From assembly GCA_963281255.1 (NCBI GenBank), contig OY725493.1, positions 2,231,550 to 2,295,549 of the forward strand: DNA of 64,000 nt. Direction: 5' to 3'. The stretch's first letter is position 1. Each line of letters begins with the position of its first letter. The position numbers and the translations under genes are program-made. This document shows, piece after piece, positions 44,228 to 53,606 of the stretch. The DNA comes from Aphrocallistes beatrix (taxonomy: Eukaryota; Porifera; Hexactinellida; Sceptrulophora; Aphrocallistidae). The notes under the pieces are model-generated. The model was not told the origin of the DNA, searched no databases, and saw only the letters and a program-made list of their open reading frames with translations.

Positions 44228-45165
44228 CATAGCCTACTGTATATAAGGCCTCACAGTAACTTGCGGATTTGGGACTAGGGATGCGGAGGAAGACCGTTGA
44301 ACTAATACATGAGTTGCCTTAAATCATTTACAAAGCACAATAGAGCTTAGGGATGTATTATCAGCATATATAAATATGGTGTCAAAGTACCCATATCCAT
44401 TGTTAAAAATTTGATTAGTCACCATATGGTTGCGCAATAGGTTATATTTGTGACATTTGGTGATTTTCAGAGGTCGTTTAGGGGTACTTCTAAGTGTTTT
44501 TATTGTAAAATTTTTCGCATAGAATTGAGATGTGAATGGGTTAATACGAAAAATTTGGAATTTTTTCATGGAATGTTGGTACATTCCAGTGTTGCTATGG
44601 AAACGTGTTTTAGTCAGTTGGCGTTATATCTTAAAAACTGCAATGGCTACACATTCAAATGTAATTCCATTTGATAGCGAATATACTACTTCCTATTAAG
44701 TGATAATATAATTTCGACGTCTAAATTCAATGGTTTACGAGATATTCGACAATGTACCATATTGGTCACATTTGATAAATTGTCGAATATCTCGTAAACC
44801 ATTGAATTTAGACGTCGAAATTATATTATCACTTAATAGGAAGTAGTATATTCGCTATCAAATGGAATTACATTTGAATGTGTAGCCATTGCAGTTTTTA
44901 AGATATAACGCCAACTGACTAAAACACGTTTCCATAGCAACACTGGAATGTACCAACATTCCATGAAAAAATTCCAAATTTTCCGTATTAACCCATTCAC
45001 ATCTCAGTTCTATGCGAAAAATTTTACAATAAAAACACTTAGAAGTGCCCCTAAACGACCTCTGAAAATCACCAAATTTGTCACAAATATAACCTATTGC
45101 GCAACCATATGGTGACTAATCAAATTTTTAACAATGGATATGGGTACTTTGACACCATATTTATA
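44228..45165. repeat. Foldback element A2, right arm truncated
   Basis: It begins CATAGCCTACTGTATATAAG, like element A1 at 8672, and mirrors itself around about 44765 (TTCGACAATGTACCATATTG). The right arm stops at ACCATATTTATA, where the Tc1-like element begins. About 120 bp of the right arm is missing on the far side. Confidence 0.8.
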
Positions 45166-46513
45166 CAGGGTGTATCATAAGTGTTGTCGGGTAGTATAAT
45201 TGAATGTAAAAACCCAGAATGTATATCATGTATATATTTTCACTTATTTATGTAATCTCCTCGACTATCTATTACTGATTTAATACGATCAGGCATACTG
45301 GCGACTAGATTTTCCAAGATATTCGGGTCAATGCTTGCCCAGGCCTTTTTTACTTGAAAAATCAGGTCTTCGATTTTAGTGACATTCTCCATTTGACTGA
45401 CACTATCCTTCAAAATCGACCATAGATTCTCGATAGGATTGAGATCGGGTGAGTTGCCTGGCCACTCCCCTTTACGCCAAAACCCTGGGAAATGCTCTGC
45501 ACACCAGACTTGAGTCAAATTTGCTGTGTGTGCTGGGGCACCATCCTGCATGAAAATAAAATTCGACATGTTTGAGAGCATTGACTTCTCCATTATTGAA
45601 CCATAATCCGACCTACGTTCAATGGCATCTTTACAGGTCTTTTCCAGAATATAGTTTCGGTAGTAACAATCATTTATCGTCTGTTTTTGCGGAACAATAT
45701 GCAACTCAGATACTGCACGATGTGACATCATGCCCCAGACGTTAATTTTTCCAGGAAATTTGACTTGAACACAAGGCTCAACCTCAGCTGAATTCCGAGC
45801 CCAAACACGATCATTTTGTCTATTTGGGGTATTGAACAATTGAAAGGGTGCTTCGTCAGACCACAAAACGCATTTCCAATCCTCAACAGTCCATTCTTTG
45901 CGAAATTCAGCAAATTTTAGACGGTTTTCCTTCATTTTCGCAGTCAATCGCGCGATTTTTGGCCTTTTAAAGGATCTCACTCCTAAGCTATCCCTGAGAT
46001 ATCGGTAAACAGTTGAATGGGATATAGGATATCCCCTATTACTCACTATTCTTGCCAGTTTCCTAGTAGATTTTCCTCTCTTACCGAGAGATTTCGAAAT
46101 CATAATTTTGGCGGCCTTTTTAACAGTTGAATTTCGTCCGGGGCGACTTTTGGTCTTTTGAGATTCTCCAAGTTTCTCTTTGTTCCACCAACGTTCGATT
46201 GATCTCAAACTAACTCGGAGCTTTAATGCAACATCCTTCTGAGTCATTCCTGCATTCAACATCCCAATGGCCTGCGTACGGAGCTCTAAACCATGATCTC
46301 GGACATTCATTTTCCTGGAAATAACAGGTTGACAACGATAGTAAAAATTCTGGAATTTCAGTTTAGCTAGAAATAGATTAAGTAATTTTCTACAAAGTGC
46401 AACGGGATACTAAGCAATACTGAACTAATAAATGAAAACTACTTGTGGTTATAATACAATAGTATGACTACTTTGACAATTCTACTACCCGACAACACTT
46501 ATGATACACCCTG
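45166..46513 (-). mobile_element. Full-length Tc1-like transposon
   Basis: Perfect 31-bp terminal inverted repeats lie at 45166-45196 and 46483-46513, starting CAGGGTGTATCATAAGTGTT. TA flanks both ends (45164-45165, 46514-46515). One intact transposase gene fills the interior. Length 1348 bp. Confidence 0.93.
45240..46310 (-). CDS. Tc1-like transposase, DD37E, 356 aa, intact
   Basis: The N-terminus has two helix-turn-helix units: the first around GMTQKDVALKLRVSLRSIER (residues about 21-40), the second at STRKLARIVSNRGYPISHST with VYRYL after it. The catalytic domain shows D in LWSDEAPFQ, D in MQDGAPAHTA and E in SPDLNPIENLW. Thirty-seven residues separate the last two, against 34 in classical Tc1. 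The reading frame is unbroken with an ATG start, and the length is normal for the family. It binds the terminal repeats and carries out cut-and-paste transposition at TA sites. The intact gene and perfect ends suggest recent activity. Confidence 0.93.
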   Translation of the reverse strand: MNVRDHGLELRTQAIGMLNAGMTQKDVALKLRVSLRSIERWWNKEKLGESQKTKSRPGRNSTVKKAAKIMISKSLGKRGKSTRKLARIVSNRGYPISHSTVYRYLRDSLGVRSFKRPKIARLTAKMKENRLKFAEFRKEWTVEDWKCVLWSDEAPFQLFNTPNRQNDRVWARNSAEVEPCVQVKFPGKINVWGMMSHRAVSELHIVPQKQTINDCYYRNYILEKTCKDAIERRSDYGSIMEKSMLSNMSNFIFMQDGAPAHTANLTQVWCAEHFPGFWRKGEWPGNSPDLNPIENLWSILKDSVSQMENVTKIEDLIFQVKKAWASIDPNILENLVASMPDRIKSVIDSRGDYINK

Positions 46514-46515
46514 TA

Positions 46516-46685
46516 TATAAAAGCGCTTCGCTTGCTTGCACTGCGCGGCTGGCGGACACTTTGTGTCCGCCAGAGGCGTCCTTTGAACGCCTAGGCTCAC
46601 TTTGATGAATTATAAGGTAGAAAACATCTCTAAATATGTTTGTTCTTGTCCAGATCCGCAGCGCAAGCAAGCGAAGCGCGCTTGT
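46516..46685. repeat. Short family B derivative with hairpin ends on both sides
   Basis: AAGCGCTTCGCTTGCTTGCA at one end and GCAAGCAAGCGAAGCGCGCT at the other are both versions of the family's 3' end, with the GC-rich block and ATTATAAGGTAGAAAACATC between. It is an inverted-end deletion product of about 170 bp. Confidence 0.6.
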
Positions 46686-47331
46686 TTAAATTATTTCGGA
46701 ATAAGTTATTTAATGTGGTTGAGTAACACTATTTTGGAAGTGAAGAAACGAATCAGAAATAAGATATTCTACGTATTTCTTTGGAATTATCAATTTATTG
46801 GATTCGATTTACAGCATATTGTGATATGTCTTACCAGGAGTGGTTTGAAATGTGGTGTTTTTAATGCTTTCAACTCTCTTGGCTCAAGTAGGATCGTTTC
46901 TAAATTATTTACAAGTTACTAGTTTGGTTAACAGAGGAGTTTGAATAGCTGACGTTCTACTGTATTTCTAAACAACTGGTCCAAAGTAAGATTTCCTGTG
47001 ATAATTAGACATTGATGATGGATTACAACTGTATAAAACAGTTGAGAAAATTGCCTAAATCCGCCTAAAAAGGCCTCGTTGTGCAATATGATGATGGCAA
47101 TACGCATTTTGATTACGGATTTGGGTACTCTAATATGTTGTTTATATATGCTGGCAATATATCTTTAATAATGTCTATCGTGCCTAAATACCCGAAAATA
47201 CTAGGTTCATGTTGTGAAATCGCCGAACTATACTAGTCCACCCTTGGTCCAAGTCCATTTGAGCGCGCTAGTGCCTTATGCATAGATTTCCATGGTTGTA
47301 TGTATATCTACTGTTGACAGCATAACATACG
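46686..47331. other. Spacer with a worn foldback A arm
   Basis: At 47060-47180, GCCTCGTTGTGCAATATGAT and GGTACTCTAATATGTTGTTT through TATATATGCTGGCAATATAT recall the right arm of element A1. The rest is non-coding upstream sequence of the next gene. Confidence 0.45.
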
Positions 47332-47339
47332 TATAAATA
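47332..47339 (+). promoter_or_regulatory. TATA box of the seven-transmembrane gene
   Basis: TATAAATA lies 42 bp before the ATG at 47381, so transcription would begin only some 10-20 bp upstream of the start codon. The leader would then be very short, unless another promoter is used. Confidence 0.5.
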
Positions 47340-47380
47340 AAGAGCGATTAGTAATATCTTCAAAATAATAAGATAATCAA

Positions 47381-48529
47381 ATGTCTTCAGTATATATTCT
47401 CATGAACCAGATTCTCTCGTTTGGGGTCATTCCCTATCTTCTCATTGCAGCATTCACAATATCATATTTCGTTTATGAGAAATATTTGATTCTTGTCCAG
47501 ATCCGTAATGTATCCCCTTACACAATATTCTCAATTGACCTAACCAAGGTTAAGAAAAACTTGCAAATTAAATCGATGATATATAATTTTATTCTCATCA
47601 TTTCAAGCATAGAATGTGTGACATTCGCAGTCTGGGGTATTATCTCTGTTTATACATCATATCAGCAACATTCAGATAGTTACTACAACGTTGTAGTACT
47701 AGTGAGTGCAAATAGTTCATGTATTCTTCAGCATACTACACTAGCACATTTTATAATGAATATAGCGACGATCCTCGCATTGAATGTAGGAACCCTAGTA
47801 GCTCTGTTCTTCGCTGTGTTGAGGAGGGCTTTCATCAACTACCCATATAGGAGATTGATTAAATACTTCTTTTTGTACATCCTGTTGAAATCAATTTTCT
47901 TAATTCCTCTGTCTTACTTCCTCGTAACGTCATACTTCGTGAGGATAGCGTTTGTGCCATTCTTAATAACAGATTCCTACCTCTACATAACTTCATGTCG
48001 GAGTTTCTATATCTTGTTGAAAGGGAGGAGAGATGAAGCTTGGTGGCATTCCACACGTAGAGAATACAGAGAGAAGAGGAAAATAGCTAAACATTTCTTA
48101 ATTGCTCAATACGGTGCTTCGATAGTGATATTTAGTATATTTATCGTTTTCACATGCAATATTCTAATAGATATCATTAGAATGATACTGGAGAGTGAAT
48201 GTCTTCTCCATTACGCATTCGGACCAGGTACTCCAGTATACTTCCAAGTTCCTACAACCTTCCAAAACTCAGCTAACATGGTGATGTATTACTGTAGAAT
48301 CGTACGTGGGGTATTCAATGCTGTGATGCAATTAATGTTTGTTTTGTCACATTTGTTAATGTTAATCACCATTATTAGCAAGATCATTCAAAGAAGAAAA
48401 AAATTCAAACACGTAAACGATTGGCTCACCCGTCCTCTCATGGAGAAGTATAGAGATACATTTAATCAACGGAATAGCCATTTTGAAGGACCTCCGTTCA
48501 TACAAGCATTTAGGTCTAATCCTTTATAA
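47381..48529 (+). CDS. Orphan seven-transmembrane protein, single exon, 382 aa
   Basis: Seven hydrophobic segments are visible: about residues 9-30 (FGVIPYLLIAAFTISYFVY), 63-88 (YNFILIISSIECVTFAVWGI), 122-148 (FIMNIATILALNVGTLVALF), 160-182 (YFFLYILLKSIFLIPLSYFL), 186-205 (VRIAFVPFLITDSYLYITS), 240-262 (YGASIVIFSIFIVFTC) and 312-335 (AVMQLMFVLSHLLMLITIIS). Basic loops such as RREYREKRK and QRRKK fit a cytoplasmic side. No DRY, NPxxY or other class signature is seen, so it is receptor-like by topology only. A TATA box and a poly(A) signal at 48656-48661 frame a compact unit. Confidence 0.65.
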   Translation: MSSVYILMNQILSFGVIPYLLIAAFTISYFVYEKYLILVQIRNVSPYTIFSIDLTKVKKNLQIKSMIYNFILIISSIECVTFAVWGIISVYTSYQQHSDSYYNVVVLVSANSSCILQHTTLAHFIMNIATILALNVGTLVALFFAVLRRAFINYPYRRLIKYFFLYILLKSIFLIPLSYFLVTSYFVRIAFVPFLITDSYLYITSCRSFYILLKGRRDEAWWHSTRREYREKRKIAKHFLIAQYGASIVIFSIFIVFTCNILIDIIRMILESECLLHYAFGPGTPVYFQVPTTFQNSANMVMYYCRIVRGVFNAVMQLMFVLSHLLMLITIISKIIQRRKKFKHVNDWLTRPLMEKYRDTFNQRNSHFEGPPFIQAFRSNPL

Positions 48530-48655
48530 AATTTTAGTTAATGCTCTTTATGTATACGGTACTATATTTTGTATGTTATGATTGTTTTCTACTGTTTTTC
48601 CCCATTTCTGATTACTTGTTCAATACGTATTAGTGTTAATCTCTAATTTATGAAT

Positions 48656-48661
48656 AATAAA
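48656..48661 (+). terminator. Poly(A) signal AATAAA
   Basis: AATAAA lies 127 bp after the stop codon of the seven-transmembrane gene, the first canonical signal downstream. Confidence 0.6.
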
Positions 48662-48779
48662 TGTATTATTAAATACCTAAATCGAAAATTTACAAAACAG
48701 ATTTGATATTTTATTTCATGACTAAGCAAAGTCAGAGGTATTTATCGTATGTAGCATTTAACCTTGGTTTTACTTGGGA

Positions 48780-49270
48780 TGTGTTGCGTCATTTCTGCTA
48801 TGAGGCATTGCCGAGTCGCCTGATTCTGTACAACGATATTACCGGAATCTGTCCTACAACCAAACTGTTCGGAATCTGTCCTACGACTATTTCGAGTTCG
48901 GAATCTGTCCTACACCTGAGTTCGGAATCTGTCCTACGATTATTTCGAGTTCGGAATCTGTCCTACGACTATTTCTAGTTCGGAATTTGTCCTACGCCTG
49001 AGTTCGGAATCTGTCAGGGTTGCCGTGGGAATATAATTTCAAAACCCATTCCCACAGGATATCAGTGGGAATACCCACAAAAACCCACACAAACCCACAC
49101 AAAAAGAAAACACAAAAACCCACACAAAAAAAAAACCCAAAGAAAAACCCACTGGAAAACTCGGAATAATCGTAGGACAGATTCCAAACTCAGGCGTAGG
49201 ACAGATTCCGAACTCGGAATAATCGTAGGACAGATTCAGCGTTCACGGCATTGCCTATGGGGAAGCCATA
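48780..49270. repeat. Array of TTCGGAATCTGTCCTAC units in inverted halves
   Basis: From about 48845 to 49018 the unit GTTCGGAATCTGTCCTACG occurs at least six times on the plus strand. From 49158 to 49238 it occurs inverted (CGTAGGACAGATTCCGAACT). CCCACA/AAACCCACAC-rich sequence separates them. The outer flanks carry pieces of repeat E (GTTGCGTCATTTCTGC; GGGGAAGCCATACA), so the array sits inside that repeat. Confidence 0.7.
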
Positions 49271-49323
49271 CATTTATGGGTCCATACTATAAATAAGAAA
49301 AGGTAAACTTCGCGTTTGAACTA

Positions 49324-49430
49324 CAGTGGAACGTCAGTTATCTGAACACTTTCAGATATTATCCGAACACTTCAGTTATGCGCCGCACTCCTTTTGGTCC
49401 CATCATGTTCGGATAACTGACGTTCCACTG
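49324..49430. mobile_element. Small MITE with TA duplication
   Basis: CAGTGGAACGTCAGTTATCT and its mirror GGATAACTGACGTTCCACTG flank 107 bp, with TA outside both ends. Pogo-like end sequence. Confidence 0.8.
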
Positions 49431-49432
49431 TA

Positions 49433-50633
49433 AGCGAGCGATCCTGGAATGCTTGCAGGAATAGGAAGAGATGCTATTGTAATATGAATTTAAAATTACA
49501 TATCTCTAGCTCGGATTTGCTGTTCTCATTTGCATGGGAATGAACTTGGTCAGGGTGAGGAGCGCCCCTTTCAATTTTGATGGGTAGGTTTATTCGTATA
49601 CGTAGCATTCTTGTTTATCTTTAATTTTGGAGAAACAAATGCTTCCTATTAAAAGAAAGAACAATATACTAGCAATAGTCATATATTACTAAAGTAATTG
49701 CACTCAAGCCTGCATGGGACACTTTTCAATTGTGACTGGATCGATCCCTATATCAGTTGCAATTTAGGGCCGGCTCCAACGTACAGTCGAAATCGTTCAT
49801 TACACTTTCTAGGCGGAAAAAAAAACGTAGACAAAAAATCGGATGAAATGACTATGAATAAAACAATTTATGCAAAGATTGATGACAAAAAAACCCCGAT
49901 GAGACAAAAAAGAACCGATTTCGACTGTAGTAATTATATGGTTCAACAGGAGAGAGTTATCTTTTGGATTTTAAAGTAAGTTTTCTAATTGGAAATTAGC
50001 AAAACTTTTTCAGTGGAATAAAAACATGATGGTGACAGACCGATGGTTCAACTCAGAATTTTTTAGCGTCGGGGTGACAATATGAATAATTTTATTGTAT
50101 TGGTATAAATTATATTATTGGACAAAATTCCAGCCAATCAGACTTTAGGTTCAATGTAATTATAGCGCCTCTATCAAGCTAAGTTGACTAATTCATTAAG
50201 AAATGGCTAAGAATTATTAATTATTCGAATAATTCATAATTCAACCATGAATTAGTCAAGCATAAGCTAAGTTGGCTAATTCAGAATTAATGAATAATTC
50301 GAATAATTCATAATTACTGAAATATGAATATTCGAAAAATTCATTCATATAATTAATATTTTCTTGTAAAAAACTTTCAATTTTGAATAATTATTCTCAG
50401 GCTAGATGAATTATGAATAATTCGAATTATTCATTAATTCGTGAATTAGTCAACTTAGCAATCAAGTTTGCCGTGGGAATGAAGTGTTAGATATTCCAAT
50501 GGAGAAAACTGTATATTTTGATCAGAAAACCAATGTAGATTTTTGATCAGAAATGTGGAATTTGTATTATTTAAATTTTTCTGAAACCCCCGGATGGCTT
50601 CGGGTTTTTTCTATTTATAGTAAACAAGCCCGC
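49433..50633. other. No supported gene; inverted AT repeat
   Basis: A frame at 49698-49976 ends in AAA|GTAAGT but is low-complexity and unrecognised. At 50180-50460 the phrase GCTAAGTTGACTAATTCA and its mirror TGAATTAGTCAACTTAGC bracket repeated GAATAATTCGAATAATTCAT, a worn hairpin. Confidence 0.4.
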
Positions 50634-51241
50634 TTCGCTTGCTTGTGCTGCGCGGCTGGCGGACACTTTGTGTCCGCCGGAGGCGCCCTTTGGGCGCCTG
50701 TGGTCACCATTGATTAATTATATGGGAGATAACATCTCTAAATACGTCTGTCCCACTGTTATAATCGATATCGCACGAAAAATCACCAAATTTGTCAATT
50801 TTAAAAATTTTGATACTTAATGATGACGTCATAACAGAGTGATGAGTCATCATATTTGGATGAGAGTTGTACCATATGTGAAATATGTTAGTATACAGAT
50901 TCTATTAAAATTTCAGCCTTCTATCTCCTATAATGGCTGAGTTATGCTCGAATAATTGTATTGCTTAACTTTTAAAAATGTGACAATGACGTCATAATTC
51001 CATGATGAGTCGACATTTTGCTCTGAGCTCAGAACTTACTGGAGCCATAGCCAAAAGACTCCCACATGCCAAAAATCAGCCTTCTACGCCTGGCAGTTTC
51101 TTCAATCAATTCGTTACAGATATATATATATAGTATATATATATATATATATATATATAAAAGGTACAAAGGCTCCTCCAATTTGGTCTAGCTTACCAAA
51201 CCGCTGAGACCTCTCCTCCAGACCAATTCCTATCTCCCTTC

Positions 51242-53080
51242 ATGGGAGTCTTAGACCTCCTAACTAACACCCCACCACTCACAAGCTTCCCCCTCCCCAG
51301 ATGGGTACGTAACCTACAAAGGGAACACCGCAAACTTCTCAAAAATATAAAGGATCTAATTTCTAAATATAGCCTCACGATATCACAAATAGATAAAGGT
51401 CATGGTCTGATCATATTACACCGTCAACAACTCACTTATGTGTACAATTCCTACCTACACTATCAAACCACCAAAGTCCCTAACTATGCCTATGGCGACG
51501 CGATCTTAAAACTTCGCAAAGAACTCGCCAACCTCGACAAGCATCGAGAATCCAAACTTGACGATAGGCCCCCAACATTCTACTTTAAATTCAAGTCTCA
51601 TAAACCTCTCTTCCGGGTCAAGGAACAGTCACGCGGCATATTTGTCCTAGACATGACCGACGAACAGCTATGCAAATTCACTCGCCCCATTGTATCCCAC
51701 AAGCCCTCCATTACCACTCTCGCATCGTCACATTTGCGACCCCTTATAACTCCTATTATCACAGCGGCTCCCTACTTAGTCGAAGATATTAAAGAAGCCA
51801 CAAATCTGCTATTTTTTCATGCCCCACCTCCCAAACTATATTGTTATGACATCATCCAATTCTACCCATCTACACCCCACAACCTCATCTTAGAAGCCTT
51901 CCAATTCTATAACCCAACCTCAAATCTCATCAAACTCCTCGAACTCCTACTCTCCATGAATTATGTCACTAATAGCACCCATATCTTTACCCATGGCTCC
52001 ACCGGCATCCCAATGGGCCTACCACTGGCCCCCGAACTCTCACGAATGGTAACTGCCTATATTCTCAAGGACTATGTTCCCCCAGTAAATCAAATACTCA
52101 CAGTCTATTTCGATGACGTCGCCTCGACCTACCCCATACCCCTAGACCTCCTTTCCCCATATATCCTCGAAAAAGGTCCTGATAATAGATCTCAAGATAT
52201 ATACTACGACCCCACTGCCCAAGCTATCGTCCCCATTACCCAACCATACCGCCAACCTGCCCCAATCCACCTCTCCTCCAATCACCCATCCAGAAAAATG
52301 ATATCTAAATCATACATGGCTCCGGTGCACCGTAACTCCTCCTTAGCCTCTCATCCCAGAGAAGCCCTTACCAGCTTCTTACACCGCTATCTCCCAGCTC
52401 TTCTCAAGGCTGGCCACCCACCCTCAGAAATAGTAGTTGCAATTACGGAACTATTCTATTTTCCCTCAAACACCCAGAAAAACACACCCCCTGACTCATA
52501 CCCACTAGTTTACAACTACTCCCAAACCCGCCCAACCCAACAGCAACTAATCCCCATAACCAAGCACCCATTCCACCTGGTCCCCAAAACCCCACTAGCA
52601 CCCCTAGAAGCCACGATTAGTCGTAGCTATCCTCATTTACCACAAGATCACCATAATACCATATGCAGAAAAAGGTGTGTCATTTGTCATGCATATGATC
52701 AAATCTTTAACTCCTCCGTCCAATTCCCCTTCGAACCCTGCTGGCATCTACGATGTACCTACCTCCTCCATCACCCCTACGTCCCAGATATATGCTACAT
52801 CGGTCAAACCGGTGCAACACGGCATGTTATCCATCAACCCCGATCCAACCATCGGATCTGGAAACATCTCCAGAACTGCCCCTCCCTCCGCTGGCAGATC
52901 TTAAAACCGATCGCTACGGAGTTTCAAACCCCCACTCGCCAGGACACCACCCTGGAACGCCAAGCTCTATTAAAGCTCAAATCCCTACACCCAGATATAA
53001 ACTTTATAACCCACGACCCAAAAATCCTCTATGACGCTGCCAATGCGGCAGAAGCCCCTCTCTCAATCCTCGAGGACTAA
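51242..53080 (+). CDS. Penelope-like RT/GIY-YIG polyprotein, 612 aa from first ATG
   Basis: RT blocks in order: TISQIDKGHGLIILHRQQL (about 52-70), FKFKSHKPLFR and TRPIVSHKPS, YCYDIIQFYPSTP (first Asp), GSTGIPMGLPLAPE, and the YFDD active site (VYFDDVAS). The C-terminus has a cysteine linker (KRCVICHAYD, FEPCWHLRC) and the GIY-YIG endonuclease: CTYLLHH, DICYIGQTGATRH and the Glu in TTLERQALLKL. YFDD is unusual; most RTs have YxDD with V, M, A or L. The region between YFDD and the linker is hard to align. The frame is unbroken and retains the catalytic residues. It would copy its own RNA and nick target DNA in the nucleus. Confidence 0.85.
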   Translation: MGVLDLLTNTPPLTSFPLPRWVRNLQREHRKLLKNIKDLISKYSLTISQIDKGHGLIILHRQQLTYVYNSYLHYQTTKVPNYAYGDAILKLRKELANLDKHRESKLDDRPPTFYFKFKSHKPLFRVKEQSRGIFVLDMTDEQLCKFTRPIVSHKPSITTLASSHLRPLITPIITAAPYLVEDIKEATNLLFFHAPPPKLYCYDIIQFYPSTPHNLILEAFQFYNPTSNLIKLLELLLSMNYVTNSTHIFTHGSTGIPMGLPLAPELSRMVTAYILKDYVPPVNQILTVYFDDVASTYPIPLDLLSPYILEKGPDNRSQDIYYDPTAQAIVPITQPYRQPAPIHLSSNHPSRKMISKSYMAPVHRNSSLASHPREALTSFLHRYLPALLKAGHPPSEIVVAITELFYFPSNTQKNTPPDSYPLVYNYSQTRPTQQQLIPITKHPFHLVPKTPLAPLEATISRSYPHLPQDHHNTICRKRCVICHAYDQIFNSSVQFPFEPCWHLRCTYLLHHPYVPDICYIGQTGATRHVIHQPRSNHRIWKHLQNCPSLRWQILKPIATEFQTPTRQDTTLERQALLKLKSLHPDINFITHDPKILYDAANAAEAPLSILED

Positions 53081-53165
53081 AGCCCTCTCATCCCCTTACC
53101 CCTAAGCTCTCAATTCAGCACTACCCATACTTTAAAAATAATTATTATAATCCCATATACCATGT

Positions 53166-53193
53166 CTGAAGAAGTTACATATAGTAACTGAAA
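53166..53193 (+). ncRNA. Hammerhead-ribozyme-like core in the Penelope 3' tail
   Basis: CTGAAGA is followed by a perfect 6-bp stem (AGTTAC/GTAACT, loop ATATA) and GAAA. This is the CUGANGA-stem II-GAAA core of hammerhead ribozymes, which are known in Penelope-like elements. Stem III and a proper cleavage dinucleotide could not be fitted by eye, so activity is uncertain. Confidence 0.5.
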
Positions 53194-53324
53194 GCATTTC
53201 TGTAATCTTGCTTACAAACAATTATACTTCTATTGTGAATCTTATTTCTCTACAATATATATATATATATATATATAAACAATAATCGAGTTTTAATAGT
53301 AAGGATACCCCGAATTTTTATGGC

Positions 53325-53395
53325 TTCCCCGCCCAAAATGGCTTAAACCGGAAATGACGCGACACATTCCAGAGGCAACGGAGGGATTTATATAA
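53325..53395 (-). repeat. Short repeat E, inverted copy
   Basis: TATGGCTTCCCCGCCCAAAA, then TGGCTTAAACCGGAAATGAC, is the reverse complement of the copy at 8603-8671. Confidence 0.55.
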
Positions 53396-53508
53396 TTATT
53401 AAAAGTCTACATTGGTTTTCTGGTCAAAATATAGTATCATTCTAATGGTAGATACATTCCACGATTTGCATCTTAAAAGAAGACCTAGCCATCTTACAAT
53501 AGCTTCCA

Positions 53509-53514
53509 TTTATT
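53509..53514 (-). terminator. Poly(A) signal of RPS11
   Basis: AATAAA on the minus strand, about 95 nt after the RPS11 stop. It is the only canonical signal found downstream of either RPS11 or CABIN1. Confidence 0.65.
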
Positions 53515-53606
53515 ATTTAACATTCATTCATTCATGCCTACAGGTTTAATGGTTCACGTCACTACGAAACTAAGAATAAGCCTAACAATCCTAACGGAGG
53601 ATAGAA

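Larger units (their letters stand above)
51160..53265 (+). mobile_element. Penelope-like retroelement
   Basis: One long frame with RT and GIY-YIG domains is followed by about 180 bp of 3' sequence, with TA tracts at both borders. The frame is already open where the TA tract ends (KVQRLLQFGLAYQ...), without an ATG until 51242, which suggests 5' truncation on insertion. No terminal repeats of Penelope type are seen. Confidence 0.8.
50635..53305 (-). mobile_element. Helitron-like family B element split by a Penelope-like element
   Basis: Read on the minus strand it begins A|TCCTTACTATTAAAACTCG at 53305 and enters a (TA)n tract at about 53275. It resumes in (TA)n at about 51150 and runs through TCTGTAACGAATTGATTGAA to the hairpin and CTTG|T at 50635. 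The two halves give one element of about 545 bp. The retroelement between them entered the TA tract. Confidence 0.75.

Noticed and set aside
49698..49979. Lys-rich frame ending at AAA|GTAAGT
   Set aside because: Low-complexity content, no family, and no neighbouring exon.
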